Counted from the stretch's first letter, positions 45,691 to 53,949 are shown. The stretch is 64,000 nt of DNA from Bacillota bacterium (GCA_023458875.1 JAEWXO010000020.1:1-64000), one strand, 5' to 3'. The notes: generated by a model not told the origin, from the sequence alone. Program-made: numbers and translations.

Positions 45691-48600
45691 ATGAACAAAA
45701 TCAAAAAAATATTATGCCTCTGTACAGCATTTTTACTTATGGCATCATCTGTATCATGCAATAATAAAAAAAACAGCAGCCCGGATAAATCCGGAGCACC
45801 GTCATCATCCGACACCAATAGAACTGAAAATATATCAAAAAATATTATAACTGAATATTTTGATGCTCAGGAGTTTACTTTTAACGGTAAGGTAGATAAA
45901 ACATCTATAACAGACATGAAATATATAAACGATAAAATTTATTTTACCGCATCAGCAAGTGATGATAACTTCGAATATTCACTTAAAAATATTAATATGA
46001 ATGACATGTCCTCACAGGATATAAATGCTCAGTCAAGACTTTATACCGGACAAGCAACATATATATCAGACGAAAAAATATACTCGATAGTATCAGACAC
46101 GGAATCAGGAGGTCAGAAAATATGTGTCGGCGATGCACAGACAGGAACTGTTGAACATGAATTAAAATGGGATATGGACAGTCCTCTTACATCAATACGC
46201 ACCGACAAAGACGGCAATATATATGTCCTTTCATATCAGTATGCTGCAATATACAAAAAAGATCTTACAAAACCCGAGATTATTGATATATTTAAGCTTC
46301 TTAAAGATACAGAAGCATCAAATACATACACATATAATTTTGAAGTTTCTCCTGACGGTGAAATATACCTCGGACTTTTTAACAAAGGAAACTGTGAACT
46401 CCACATCTGCAAGCTAAACAGCAGTCATACAATCGAATATATATCAGATGATTTTTCTGATATGCAGGAAAATATTTCAGGCCTGTATTTTTCGGATAAC
46501 GGCAATCTTTTTGTATGCAGCGGATTATATTCAACATATATAAATGAAATATCAGCAGCTACAGGCGAGACAGTATGCAGATATGAGCTTGAAGGTGCAG
46601 AGTCTTTTTATGGTATATGCAACAGTCGTCTTATTTATAGCAATGGTGAGGGTATATATGCATATGATTTTGATAATGACAGTTATGAACAGATAATATC
46701 CTTTGATGACCCCTCCGTTCAGCTTATAAATACAGTAATAGACGGAAACAATCTTAAAACTGCCTTAAAAATCAATGCCGATATGGAGAGAAGCCTTTAT
46801 ATTTCTGACACTAACGGAAATATAGAAAAAGAAATACCTATAAAGGGCACATATGAATACGGAAGTGATATTTTTTACTCCATAACCCCTGACGGTAAAA
46901 TATACTACCTGAAAACATATTATGGTATGAAATCAGAAAACGGATATACACATGAAACCACAGCATACTCCGTATACGCAATAAATTCTGACAATCAGTG
47001 TGAAATGCTTTTTGAGCTTCCGGAATCAGACAGTGACGAATGGTGCTACGGCTTTTTTCAAAATTCAAACGGTGATTTCTGTATATGCAAACCAGATGAA
47101 AATATGAACTATTTGGTTTATTGTTATGACATTTCAGGAAACCTTGTATCATCAACCCCTATGAGTGACAAAGAAGGTTTGTATTTATCACGTATAGTTC
47201 CATATAAAAACAAGATATTGTTTTTATATTATGATGATAACAAAATGTATGGTGTACCATTCAACACAGGCGATATGCAATTTGAAAAACTAATAGAATT
47301 TGATTTCAACAATTCTCATAGCATATCACAGGGAAACAACGGATATGACCTTTATTACAGTGACGGCATGTTCATATACGGATATAAAATTGAAACGGGT
47401 AAATCAGAAGAAATTATTGAATTTGTTAACACAGATTTTCCTGTTTCTCCCGAAAGCTATCTTGTGATAAATACGGAAACAATAATAAGTTCAGGATATG
47501 ATTATACATTTTCAGACAAAGATACATTTGATCGGGGACCGTCAATCTATAAATTTTCAAAAGCCGATGAAGAAAGACTAAAACAGATAAACAGCAAAAA
47601 AATAATTACACTTGCAGGAACACGTATTACAAATTCAGAAACCGGATATATGATAAAAAATTTTAACAGAACAAATGATGAATACAGAATATTTGCAAAG
47701 GATTATGAAAAATATTCAGTGTATTCAGAAGATGGCGCATATCTTTCCGGAAATCAGCAGCTTAATGCCGACATTATATCCGGCGATATTCCTGATATTG
47801 TGATGTTTGATTCTTCTTCAGATACTGCTCCCTATCTGGTAAAAGGAATGTTTGCAGACCTTGGAAAATTCATTGATGAGGACAAGGAAATTAAACGTGA
47901 TGACTATATGAGCAACATATTTGATGCTTACACATATAAAGGATGCCTCTATCAGATAGTGCCTTCATTCCATTGTTCCAGCATAGTCGCCAAGGCATCC
48001 CTCGCAGGCGATAAGCCGGGCTGGACATACGAAGAGTTTTTTGATTTTATAAACAGCCGCCCGGATATACAGGCATTTGACGGATTCAATACAAAAGGTT
48101 ATTTTGATGCTGAGCTGATCACAGCCTACATAAATGATTACGTTGATTTTGATAAAAATACATGCGACTTTGACAATGAGAATTTTATAAATCTGCTTGA
48201 ATTAATAAATAATCTAATAAATGACAAAGAGGATTATGAATATACTGAAAAATTATTAAGAAATAACGATATGCTTATGTCTCTCCAACAATTTAACACG
48301 CCTTTTGAATATCACCAGTATGAGGCGGGACTTGCCGGAGAAAGCATCACATTCAAAGGATTCCCGTCAGAATCAGGTCCAAAAAATACGATATTATCAG
48401 ATACAGGATTCTGCATATCCGAAAAATCAGATAACAAAGACGGTTCATGGCAGTTTATAAGACAGTTCCTTCTTGACAGTTATCAGGACAATATATCAAT
48501 GACGGACTATTACATACCAATAAAAAAATCATCTGTTCAAAAAAGATTTTACGGTGATCTTTCATATCAGGACAATCCATTCTTAGAAGGCTCCACCATA

Positions 48601-48825
48601 TGGGTAAACAATGAAGAAATCGAAATAGGACCAATAACTGAAGAAGCCAAGCAAAAATTCACAGACTTTCTGCAGTCCCCTGTCATCCCAATCTCATACG
48701 GTTCAAAAATAATGCAGATAGTAAAAGAAGAGACCTCACTTTACTATAACGGCGAATCAACCGCCCAGGAAGCAGCTGCATCCATCCAGAGCAAAGTAAA
48801 ACTATACCTGAACGAACTTAACTGA
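45691..48825 (+). CDS. Large lipoprotein: propeller domain fused to ABC-type solute-binding domain
   Basis: 1044 residues. Signal peptide with Cys23 after ASSVS, a fair lipobox. Residues about 60-630 repeat SPDGEIYL- and SDNGNL-type strands and match the exterior domain of the sigma-linked protein at 41.7 kb. Residues about 640-1044 match family 1 extracellular solute-binding proteins (KKIITLAGTRI, MIKNFNRTNDEYRI, IPDIVMFDSSSD, GWTYEEFFDFI, and WQFIRQFL near the end). Such domains bind sugars or oligosaccharides. No ABC permease is adjacent, so the protein is more likely a sensor or binding partner than a transporter part. Clear GGAGG site. Confidence 0.78.
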   Translation: MNKIKKILCLCTAFLLMASSVSCNNKKNSSPDKSGAPSSSDTNRTENISKNIITEYFDAQEFTFNGKVDKTSITDMKYINDKIYFTASASDDNFEYSLKNINMNDMSSQDINAQSRLYTGQATYISDEKIYSIVSDTESGGQKICVGDAQTGTVEHELKWDMDSPLTSIRTDKDGNIYVLSYQYAAIYKKDLTKPEIIDIFKLLKDTEASNTYTYNFEVSPDGEIYLGLFNKGNCELHICKLNSSHTIEYISDDFSDMQENISGLYFSDNGNLFVCSGLYSTYINEISAATGETVCRYELEGAESFYGICNSRLIYSNGEGIYAYDFDNDSYEQIISFDDPSVQLINTVIDGNNLKTALKINADMERSLYISDTNGNIEKEIPIKGTYEYGSDIFYSITPDGKIYYLKTYYGMKSENGYTHETTAYSVYAINSDNQCEMLFELPESDSDEWCYGFFQNSNGDFCICKPDENMNYLVYCYDISGNLVSSTPMSDKEGLYLSRIVPYKNKILFLYYDDNKMYGVPFNTGDMQFEKLIEFDFNNSHSISQGNNGYDLYYSDGMFIYGYKIETGKSEEIIEFVNTDFPVSPESYLVINTETIISSGYDYTFSDKDTFDRGPSIYKFSKADEERLKQINSKKIITLAGTRITNSETGYMIKNFNRTNDEYRIFAKDYEKYSVYSEDGAYLSGNQQLNADIISGDIPDIVMFDSSSDTAPYLVKGMFADLGKFIDEDKEIKRDDYMSNIFDAYTYKGCLYQIVPSFHCSSIVAKASLAGDKPGWTYEEFFDFINSRPDIQAFDGFNTKGYFDAELITAYINDYVDFDKNTCDFDNENFINLLELINNLINDKEDYEYTEKLLRNNDMLMSLQQFNTPFEYHQYEAGLAGESITFKGFPSESGPKNTILSDTGFCISEKSDNKDGSWQFIRQFLLDSYQDNISMTDYYIPIKKSSVQKRFYGDLSYQDNPFLEGSTIWVNNEEIEIGPITEEAKQKFTDFLQSPVIPISYGSKIMQIVKEETSLYYNGESTAQEAAASIQSKVKLYLNELN

Positions 48826-48870
48826 TAAATTCAAATATCGCTATTCAGCCATATTCACAGGTTATGGATA

Positions 48871-48930
48871 TGTAAGCGAAGTCCGGGCGACCGCAAAGCC
48901 TTGTCGATTCGTGCGAATCGAAATCCCTGC
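48871..48930 (+). repeat. Dispersed two-hairpin repeat, copy 2
   Basis: TGTAAGCGAAGTCC, GGGCGACCGCAAAGCCTTG, then the perfect hairpin CGATTC-GTGC-GAATCG and AAATCCCTGC. It is the most complete copy and nearly identical to the one at 51703. Confidence 0.8.
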
Positions 48931-48966
48931 CAAACAACCAACTTAACCATAATGACAAAATAGCAA

Positions 48967-49004
48967 CCCCCGAAGGTGCAGGGCGACCGGAAAGCCCTGC
49001 ACGC
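48967..49004 (+). repeat. Dispersed repeat, short copy 3 (first hairpin only)
   Basis: CGAAGGT then GCAGGGC-GACCGGAAA-GCCCTGC: a perfect 7-bp stem with the same 9-nt loop as other copies (C to G at the sixth loop base), compensated by stem changes. The second hairpin is missing. Confidence 0.75.
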
Positions 49005-49054
49005 TTATTTAAAGCAAAACCCCAACACTTTTTATGTTATTTTACAAAAACACC

Positions 49055-49083
49055 TTGACATTCTCCCTCATACATGTTAAAAT
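49055..49083 (+). promoter_or_regulatory. Promoter of rpmG-secE-nusG
   Basis: TTGACA (49055-49060), 17 bp, TAAAAT (49078-49083). Confidence 0.85.
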
Positions 49084-49088
49084 TAAAT

Positions 49089-49113
49089 TACCTCTTTGTG
49101 AGGTATATTTTTT
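49089..49113 (+). promoter_or_regulatory. Hairpin with T-run at the start of the rpmG leader
   Basis: TTACCTC-TTTGT-GAGGTA followed by TATTTTTTT starts within a few bases of the predicted transcription start. It looks like a small intrinsic terminator; it could attenuate the operon, but the stem is short. Confidence 0.4.
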
Positions 49114-49227
49114 TGTTCAGATTTTGAAATAAAAAATATACATCTCAGCTTTGGAGGGAGGCCGACAGGCCGTATTATCGGTCTGTGTATCAGAAGAAGT
49201 ATAAATTCATTCAGGAGGTGCCGACAC

Positions 49228-49377
49228 GTGAGAGTTAAGGTAACATTGGCTTGTACAGAATGCAAGCAGCGTAATTACAACACAAAGAAAAACAAGAAAA
49301 ACGACCCTGACAGAATTGAGATGAATAAACATTGTAAATTCTGCAGAAAACATACTCTGCACAGGGAAACAAAGTAA
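49228..49377 (+). CDS. rpmG: Ribosomal protein L33
   Basis: 49 residues, GTG start preceded by AGGAGGTG. Sequence starts MRVKVTLACTECKQRNY and has a second CKFC pair, so it is the zinc-binding form (two CxxC motifs). First gene of the classic rpmG-secE-nusG group; 16 bp before secE. Confidence 0.97.
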   Translation: MRVKVTLACTECKQRNYNTKKNKKNDPDRIEMNKHCKFCRKHTLHRETK

Positions 49378-49393
49378 ACCGGAGGTCAATCTT

Positions 49394-49702
49394 ATGCCAA
49401 AAGACGATTTAAAAACAGATAAGGCTTCAAAGAAGGAAGCTTCTGACAAGTCTGCTAAGAAAAAAGCAAAGACCCCGGCAAAATCATCTGGTAAGTCCAA
49501 AGACCAGAAAAAGCAGCCTAACAAGGTTGCAAAATACTTTAAGGATCTTAGGAGCGAATTCAAAAAAGTTGTATGGCCTACTAAGCAGCAGGTTATGAAC
49601 AATACATCTGTAGTACTTGTTACTATTCTTATTATAGGTGCTTTTGTAGGCGGATTTGATACACTTCTTGGTTATCTCTTAAAACTTATTCTTAACAAAT
49701 AG
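49394..49702 (+). CDS. secE: Preprotein translocase subunit SecE
   Basis: 102 residues. A Lys/Ser/Ala-rich N-terminal extension of about 45 residues precedes the conserved FKDLRSEFKKVVWPTKQQV box and a single C-terminal membrane helix. Forms the SecYEG channel with SecY. Start ATG after CCGGAGG. Confidence 0.96.
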   Translation: MPKDDLKTDKASKKEASDKSAKKKAKTPAKSSGKSKDQKKQPNKVAKYFKDLRSEFKKVVWPTKQQVMNNTSVVLVTILIIGAFVGGFDTLLGYLLKLILNK

Positions 49703-49733
49703 CAGTAACATACTTGAACAGGGAGGAACCATA

Positions 49734-50267
49734 ATGTCAGAAGCAGCAAAATGGTATGTAATTCACACTTATTCAGGCTACGAGAATAAAGTAGCACAGA
49801 ATATTGAAAAAGTTGTGGAAAACAGAAAGCTTCACGATTTGATCCTTGAAGTAAGGGTACCTACTGAAAAGGTAACCGAAATTACTGACGGCAAAACAAA
49901 AGAAGTGGAAAGAAAAACATTTCCGGGTTATGTTCTGCTGAAAATGGTTTATACTGACGATTCATGGTATGTAGTTAAAAACACCAGAGGCGTTACAGGA
50001 TTTGTCGGTCCTGCTTCGGAGCCTACTCCGTTATCGGAAAAGGAAGTAGAAGCACTTGGCGTAAATCTTAATTCAACAACAATTGAAGTTAATATAAGCG
50101 CAGGCGACAGCGTCCGTGTTTCCGGTACTGCAATGGATGGCTTTGTCGGTGTAGTACAAAAGGTCGATGTAGAAAACAGTACTGTTGATGTACTCGTTTC
50201 AATGTTCGGCCGTGAAACTCCGGCTACTCTGAGTCTTACTCAGGTTATAAAGCTGGACGACATGTAA
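49734..50267 (+). CDS. nusG: Transcription termination/antitermination factor NusG
   Basis: 177 residues. N-terminal NGN domain (KWYVIHTYSGYENKVAQNI) and C-terminal KOW domain (about 120-177, GDSVRVSGTAMDGFVGVV). Binds RNA polymerase and modulates elongation. GGGAGG site; rplK follows after a 106-bp leader. Confidence 0.97.
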   Translation: MSEAAKWYVIHTYSGYENKVAQNIEKVVENRKLHDLILEVRVPTEKVTEITDGKTKEVERKTFPGYVLLKMVYTDDSWYVVKNTRGVTGFVGPASEPTPLSEKEVEALGVNLNSTTIEVNISAGDSVRVSGTAMDGFVGVVQKVDVENSTVDVLVSMFGRETPATLSLTQVIKLDDM

Positions 50268-50308
50268 AAATTAATAAACGTATTTTTTATGACTGTATAC
50301 TCAGTCAA

Positions 50309-50354
50309 AGTGGGAGAGATAAAATTTCTGATCTATTATCTCGTCGTCACCACA
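50309..50354 (+). promoter_or_regulatory. Probable L1-binding site upstream of rplK
   Basis: AGTGGGAGAGATA ... TATCTCGTCGTCACCAC, 20-30 nt before the rplK start. GTGGGAG opposite a CACCAC strand mimics the L1 stalk of 23S rRNA (GGTGGGAGG ... TACCACC), which is the known basis of L1 autoregulation of rplKA. Confidence 0.6.
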
Positions 50355-50373
50355 TTATGGAGGTGCAAAAAGC

Positions 50374-50799
50374 ATGGCACAGAAAGTTGTTGGCTATATA
50401 AAATTACAGATCGCTGCAGGTAAAGCAACACCTGCACCACCAGTTGGTCCTGCTTTGGGACAGCACGGTGTTAATATAATGGCCTTTACTAAGGAATTTA
50501 ACGAAAGAACAAAGAATGACATCGGTCTTATTATCCCTGTTGTTATAACAGTTTATGCTGACCGTACATTTACATTTATTACAAAGACTCCACCTGCTGC
50601 AGTTCTCATCAAAAAGGCTTGCGGAATTGAAAGCGGTTCAAGTACACCTAACAAGACAAAGGTATCAAGCATCACAAAGGAACAGCTCCAGAAGATTGCT
50701 GAACAGAAAATGCCTGACCTCAATGCAGGAAGCATAGAAGCAGCTATGAGCATGGTTGCTGGTACAGCTCGTTCAATGGGCGTTACAATAGTTGATTAA
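50374..50799 (+). CDS. rplK: Ribosomal protein L11
   Basis: 141 residues. Starts AQKVVGYIKLQIAAGKATPA and has PPVGPALGQHGVNIM, FTFITKTPPAAVLIKKACG and the C-terminal domain GTARSMGVTI. Part of the GTPase centre of the ribosome. Confidence 0.98.
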   Translation: MAQKVVGYIKLQIAAGKATPAPPVGPALGQHGVNIMAFTKEFNERTKNDIGLIIPVVITVYADRTFTFITKTPPAAVLIKKACGIESGSSTPNKTKVSSITKEQLQKIAEQKMPDLNAGSIEAAMSMVAGTARSMGVTIVD

Positions 50800-50842
50800 T
50801 AATTTATTATACCGTCAAAATTTTATTGACTGTATGTTATCT

Positions 50843-50902
50843 AATGGTGGGAGGAAACTTTCCGCTAACTGAAGTTGCGTTTAGCGTTTCAGTATTACCA
50901 CT
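50843..50902 (+). promoter_or_regulatory. Probable second L1-binding site, upstream of rplA
   Basis: TGGTGGGAGGAAACTTTCC ... CAGTATTACCACTT in the 119-bp rplK-rplA spacer. The paired ends match the 23S rRNA L1 stalk closely (GGTGGGAGG with ATACCACC). Confidence 0.65.
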
Positions 50903-50918
50903 TTATAGGAGGATAAAT

Positions 50919-51614
50919 ATGAAACATGGCAAGAAATATGTAGACAGTAAGAAAACTGTTGAAAATGATAAGTTTTATGATTCTGTAGAAGCCCTTGATT
51001 TAGTTTGCAAAAACGCAAAAGCTAAATTTGACGAAACAATCGAGGCTCACGTACGTCTTGGTGTTGACTCAAGACATGCTGATCAGCAGGTTCGTGGCGC
51101 AGTTGTATTACCTAACGGAACAGGTAAAAAAGTTCGTGTATGCGTTTTCTGCAAAGAGGACAAGTACGAAGCTGCTAAAGCCGCAGGTGCTGAATTCGTA
51201 GGCGGACAGGATCTTGTTGACAAGATTGTAAAAGAAAACTGGATGGAATTTGACGTTGTAATTGCTTCACCTGATATGATGGGCCTCGTAGGACGTCTTG
51301 GTAAGGTACTCGGACCTAGAGGTCTCATGCCTAACCCAAAGGCAGGTACAGTTACTCCTGACGTAGCTAAGGCTGTTGCAGAAGCTAAAGCAGGTAAAAT
51401 AGAATACCGTCTTGACAAAACAAATATTATTCACTGCCCTATCGGAAAAGCATCATTCGGTGCAGAGAAGCTTGATGAAAACTTCACAACACTTATGGAA
51501 GCTATCGTTAAGGCTAAGCCGGCAGCTGCTAAGGGTACTTACCTTAAGTCATGTGTAGTAACATCTACAATGGGAATCGGTGTACCTGTTTCAACTGTTA
51601 AATACGGTGCATAA
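50919..51614 (+). CDS. rplA: Ribosomal protein L1
   Basis: 231 residues from the ATG at 50919 after AGGAGG; a frame open from 50826 adds 31 residues that overlap the L1-binding leader and are not part of the family. GTGKKVRVCVFCKEDK, VGRLGKVLGPRGLMPNPK and MGIGVPVSTV are typical. Forms the L1 stalk and represses its own mRNA. Confidence 0.98.
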   Translation: MKHGKKYVDSKKTVENDKFYDSVEALDLVCKNAKAKFDETIEAHVRLGVDSRHADQQVRGAVVLPNGTGKKVRVCVFCKEDKYEAAKAAGAEFVGGQDLVDKIVKENWMEFDVVIASPDMMGLVGRLGKVLGPRGLMPNPKAGTVTPDVAKAVAEAKAGKIEYRLDKTNIIHCPIGKASFGAEKLDENFTTLMEAIVKAKPAAAKGTYLKSCVVTSTMGIGVPVSTVKYGA

Positions 51615-51636
51615 TATTTATCTTTAGATAAATTAT

Positions 51637-51675
51637 AACGCTGAATGTTTTAAAAACATTCAGCGTTTTTTGTTT
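51637..51675 (+). terminator. rplKA terminator
   Basis: AACGCTGAATGTT and AACATTCAGCGTT form a 13-bp stem followed by TTTTTGTTT. Confidence 0.93.
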
Positions 51676-51702
51676 ATTAATTATTCATTAGTGATGCAGA
51701 TG

Positions 51703-51762
51703 TGTAAGCGAAGTCCGGGCGACCGCAAAGCCTGGTCAAATCCGCAGATTCGAAATCCCTGC
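51703..51762 (+). repeat. Dispersed two-hairpin repeat, copy 4
   Basis: TGTAAGCGAAGTCC, GGGCGACCGCAAAGCCTGG, a second weak hairpin (AATCCGCAGATT), CGAAATCCCTGC. It follows GTGATGCAGA, which is also found beside copy 5. It ends 4 bp before the esterase stop codon. Confidence 0.8.
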
Positions 51763-51765
51763 TTA

Positions 51766-53424
51766 TTATTCATGGAAAAAATACGGCAACGTATCATAAA
51801 TATAATGAACAACATTTCCCCACCAGTGAGTTGCATCAGGGCATGTTAAGAAATAGAAATTTCCCTGTGAAAAATCCGAAGTATATTTGAACTGGTCAGG
51901 TAATTTCTTCATTTCATTTACCTGAGCTGAAAGTGCGTCATACGCAATATCCTGAGTGCCTGTTGCACACATAACAAAGAAATCTCGTGTTGTATATCCG
52001 GACTTCCTGACTGCATCAGCCACAGCTTTGGCCTTGTCAGCCGCTGTATTACCTGCCCAGCAGTCGCCGCTGAGAGGCATATAGTACGCAACATAATCAA
52101 GAGTGTTTAAGAAACAGTACCATGTTGTAAGACCGCCCATAGAGAAGCCGCCGAATGCCCTGTGCTTTCTCGAAGCCTTTATTGCTTCCAGTGACGTGGA
52201 TTCTGCATATGTACTGTACTTGCCCTCTACAGCCGGAATCAGATCGTTTATAAGCTCCTTGTGGAATGTCTGTGCATTCTGCGTCATATCGGAGCCTGCG
52301 CCGTTATTGAATGTAGGCGTTACAACAATCATCGGTTCAATATCACCATTCATGATCATATTGTCAAGAATTCTCTTGAAATTTACATCATCGCTGAATA
52401 TTGTATCCTGATTCTCTCCGCCTCCGTGCATAAGATAAAATACATTGTATTTCTTGTTTTCATCATATCCGTATGGAAGATATACGTTTGCATATTTGCT
52501 CACCTGTGAATAGTTCTTGTAATCAAGCCTTACTACCTTACCTGACAGCGAACAATCTGACTTGTATGAACCCGGCATTGATTTAAACTGAAGATTTGAA
52601 TTATAGTTAAACGCCGGTTTTTCAGGCTCAGGAGGTGTTTGTTTTTCAGGGAATTCACTTACTGTTCCGAGAAGATATTTATTCAGAAGAATACAGTCCT
52701 CAATATTGAATTTGAGATTTCCGTCAACATCGGCGCCCTCAGGTGCGGAGATTTTTGTGTCGAGAAGATAATATTTTATGATTACAAAATCAGCAATATT
52801 TATCTTTCCGTCTCCGTTAAGATCTCCCTGCTCTTTACCGTAGCCAAGTGAAGGCATAACGGAGCCCGGATTTCCTATTATAACTTCATCAACGTAAAAA
52901 TCAACTGTTCCGCTTTTGGTTTCAACATAAAGTATCGGGTCAACCGCCTCCTCCGGAATTGTATATTCGGGATTTGAGATTACCGACCACTTTCCTCCGG
53001 CAACAACACCGGTAGCAATATGATCATATACCGCTTCACCGTCAACGCTGTACTGAAGTGACAGCATCATCTCGGCTGATGAGCTTCCGGCAGGTGAAAC
53101 AGCTGCACTGAACGCAAAGGGCTGACCTGACTTAAGAACTGATGAATCAAGGGTTATCTGACATCCGTTCCATGAGTCAGTACGACCGCTTACTGAAAGT
53201 GATTTTGTTCCGTCAAATGACTTTGTCCCATTCTGTACTGCTTCTGCGCCTCCTCTTCCTTCCCATCCGTCTCCGCCGCTTTCAAATGTGAAATGATAAT
53301 ACGAGTCATCTGCTGCACATACATCGGAAACGTATCTGTTCAGCATACCTGCTGTCGCAGATTCCGCACACAATGCTACAGCTGCAATAAATCCGATTAC
53401 TTTTTTAAGTTTCATATTCCGCAT
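51766..53424 (-). CDS. Cellulosomal CE1-type esterase: CBM22-like, dockerin, esterase
   Basis: 552 residues, secreted (signal peptide about 1-37). CBM22-like module (about 42-184), close to the second CBM22 of the xylanase at 1.3 kb (shared FESG-D-W-GRG and SVSGRTDSWNG). Dockerin (about 199-255) with GDLNGDGKINIAD and ADVDGNLKFNIED. Esterase domain (about 280-552) of the CE1/esterase D family: LMHGGGENQD, nucleophile Ser428 in GGFSMGG, catalytic His in ATHWWGN. Feruloyl or acetyl xylan esterase activity fits; which one is open. It should remove acyl groups from xylan beside the xylanase. Confidence 0.9.
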   Translation of the reverse strand: MRNMKLKKVIGFIAAVALCAESATAGMLNRYVSDVCAADDSYYHFTFESGGDGWEGRGGAEAVQNGTKSFDGTKSLSVSGRTDSWNGCQITLDSSVLKSGQPFAFSAAVSPAGSSSAEMMLSLQYSVDGEAVYDHIATGVVAGGKWSVISNPEYTIPEEAVDPILYVETKSGTVDFYVDEVIIGNPGSVMPSLGYGKEQGDLNGDGKINIADFVIIKYYLLDTKISAPEGADVDGNLKFNIEDCILLNKYLLGTVSEFPEKQTPPEPEKPAFNYNSNLQFKSMPGSYKSDCSLSGKVVRLDYKNYSQVSKYANVYLPYGYDENKKYNVFYLMHGGGENQDTIFSDDVNFKRILDNMIMNGDIEPMIVVTPTFNNGAGSDMTQNAQTFHKELINDLIPAVEGKYSTYAESTSLEAIKASRKHRAFGGFSMGGLTTWYCFLNTLDYVAYYMPLSGDCWAGNTAADKAKAVADAVRKSGYTTRDFFVMCATGTQDIAYDALSAQVNEMKKLPDQFKYTSDFSQGNFYFLTCPDATHWWGNVVHYIYDTLPYFFHE

Positions 53425-53471
53425 TTTCCTCCTATTTTAACAATTTTAATAAAATATAATTAGATATTTTT

Positions 53472-53500
53472 ATTATACAATACAATAATTGTAATGTCAA
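53472..53500 (-). promoter_or_regulatory. Promoter and candidate operator of the dockerin esterase
   Basis: Minus strand TTGACA (53495-53500), 17 bp, TATAAT (53472-53477). The spacer holds the perfect palindrome TACAATAATTGTA (53481-53493), a plausible repressor site. The block resembles the xylanase promoter at 5.2 kb. Confidence 0.75.
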
Positions 53501-53666
53501 TTAACTATTATACTAATTTTTATATCAAAAAACATATACTATAGACATAAAAAAGACACAAAGTATGCCGTCAGAGACAAAAGGAAACAAAACATTTGTA
53601 TGATTCTAAAAAATACTGCAGACAATCTCCCTGTTCAGAGTCATTTGCATATTCATTGTACAGCAA

Positions 53667-53710
53667 AAACCGTCTTAAGCTGTAAAAAGCTTAAGACGGT
53701 TTTATTTTAT
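53667..53710. terminator. Bidirectional terminator below the SASP gene
   Basis: AAAACCGTCTTAAGCT pairs with AGCTTAAGACGGTTTT, with T-runs on both strands. It lies in the right place to end the minus-strand SASP transcript. Confidence 0.88.
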
Positions 53711-53769
53711 TCTATTGTCTTCACCTGAAAATCAGTTTAGTTTATAATCTGCGTTTAAAAGTGAATCAA

Positions 53770-53949
53770 TTACTGCATTTTATATGAGTCAATCATTTTC
53801 TTTACCATCTGTCCGCCTATAGAGCCTGCTTCTCTTGCTGTAAGATCACCGTTGTAACCCTGCTTAAGACTTACGCCAACCTCACTTGCTGACTCCATCT
53901 TAAAACGCTCCATTGCTTCTTTTCCCTTTTGAGTAAATTCGCCTTTCAT
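53770..53949 (-). CDS. Alpha/beta-type small acid-soluble spore protein
   Basis: 59 residues from the ATG at 53949, which has AAAGGAG 9 nt upstream (a TTG two codons earlier is in frame). FKMESASEVGVSL and LTAREAGSIGGQMVKKMI match the two SASP signature blocks, including the GPR-cleavage-like E-x-A-S-E segment. SASPs coat and protect DNA in the spore. This is a spore-forming trait in a genome that otherwise resembles ruminococci, which are usually described as non-sporulating. Confidence 0.88.
   Translation of the reverse strand: MKGEFTQKGKEAMERFKMESASEVGVSLKQGYNGDLTAREAGSIGGQMVKKMIDSYKMQ

Larger units (their letters stand above)
48826..49227. other. Intergenic region upstream of rpmG
   Basis: 402 bp. 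It contains two adjacent copies of the dispersed hairpin repeat (48871-48930 and 48967-49004), the rpmG promoter (49055-49083), and a leader with a hairpin followed by a T-run (49089-49113). Confidence 0.7.
53425..53769. other. Intergenic region between esterase and SASP genes
   Basis: 345 bp. Contains the esterase promoter near its left end, an A/T-rich stretch with no visible frame, and the strong bidirectional hairpin at 53667-53710. Confidence 0.65.

Noticed and set aside
48871..49004. Two nearby repeats as attachment sites of an integrated element
   Set aside because: They are separated by only 36 bp, differ in sequence, and no integrase is near. They fit the dispersed hairpin family better.
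49020..49227. tRNA-Trp gene, often found near secE-nusG
   Set aside because: No cloverleaf or CCA-like end could be made from this sequence.
49207..49602. 131-codon minus-strand frame opposite rpmG and secE
   Set aside because: It is the shadow of two essential genes on the plus strand and has no ribosome site or family match.
50826..50918. N-terminal extension of L1
   Set aside because: The codons overlap the L1-binding leader and the AGGAGG site precedes the ATG at 50919.
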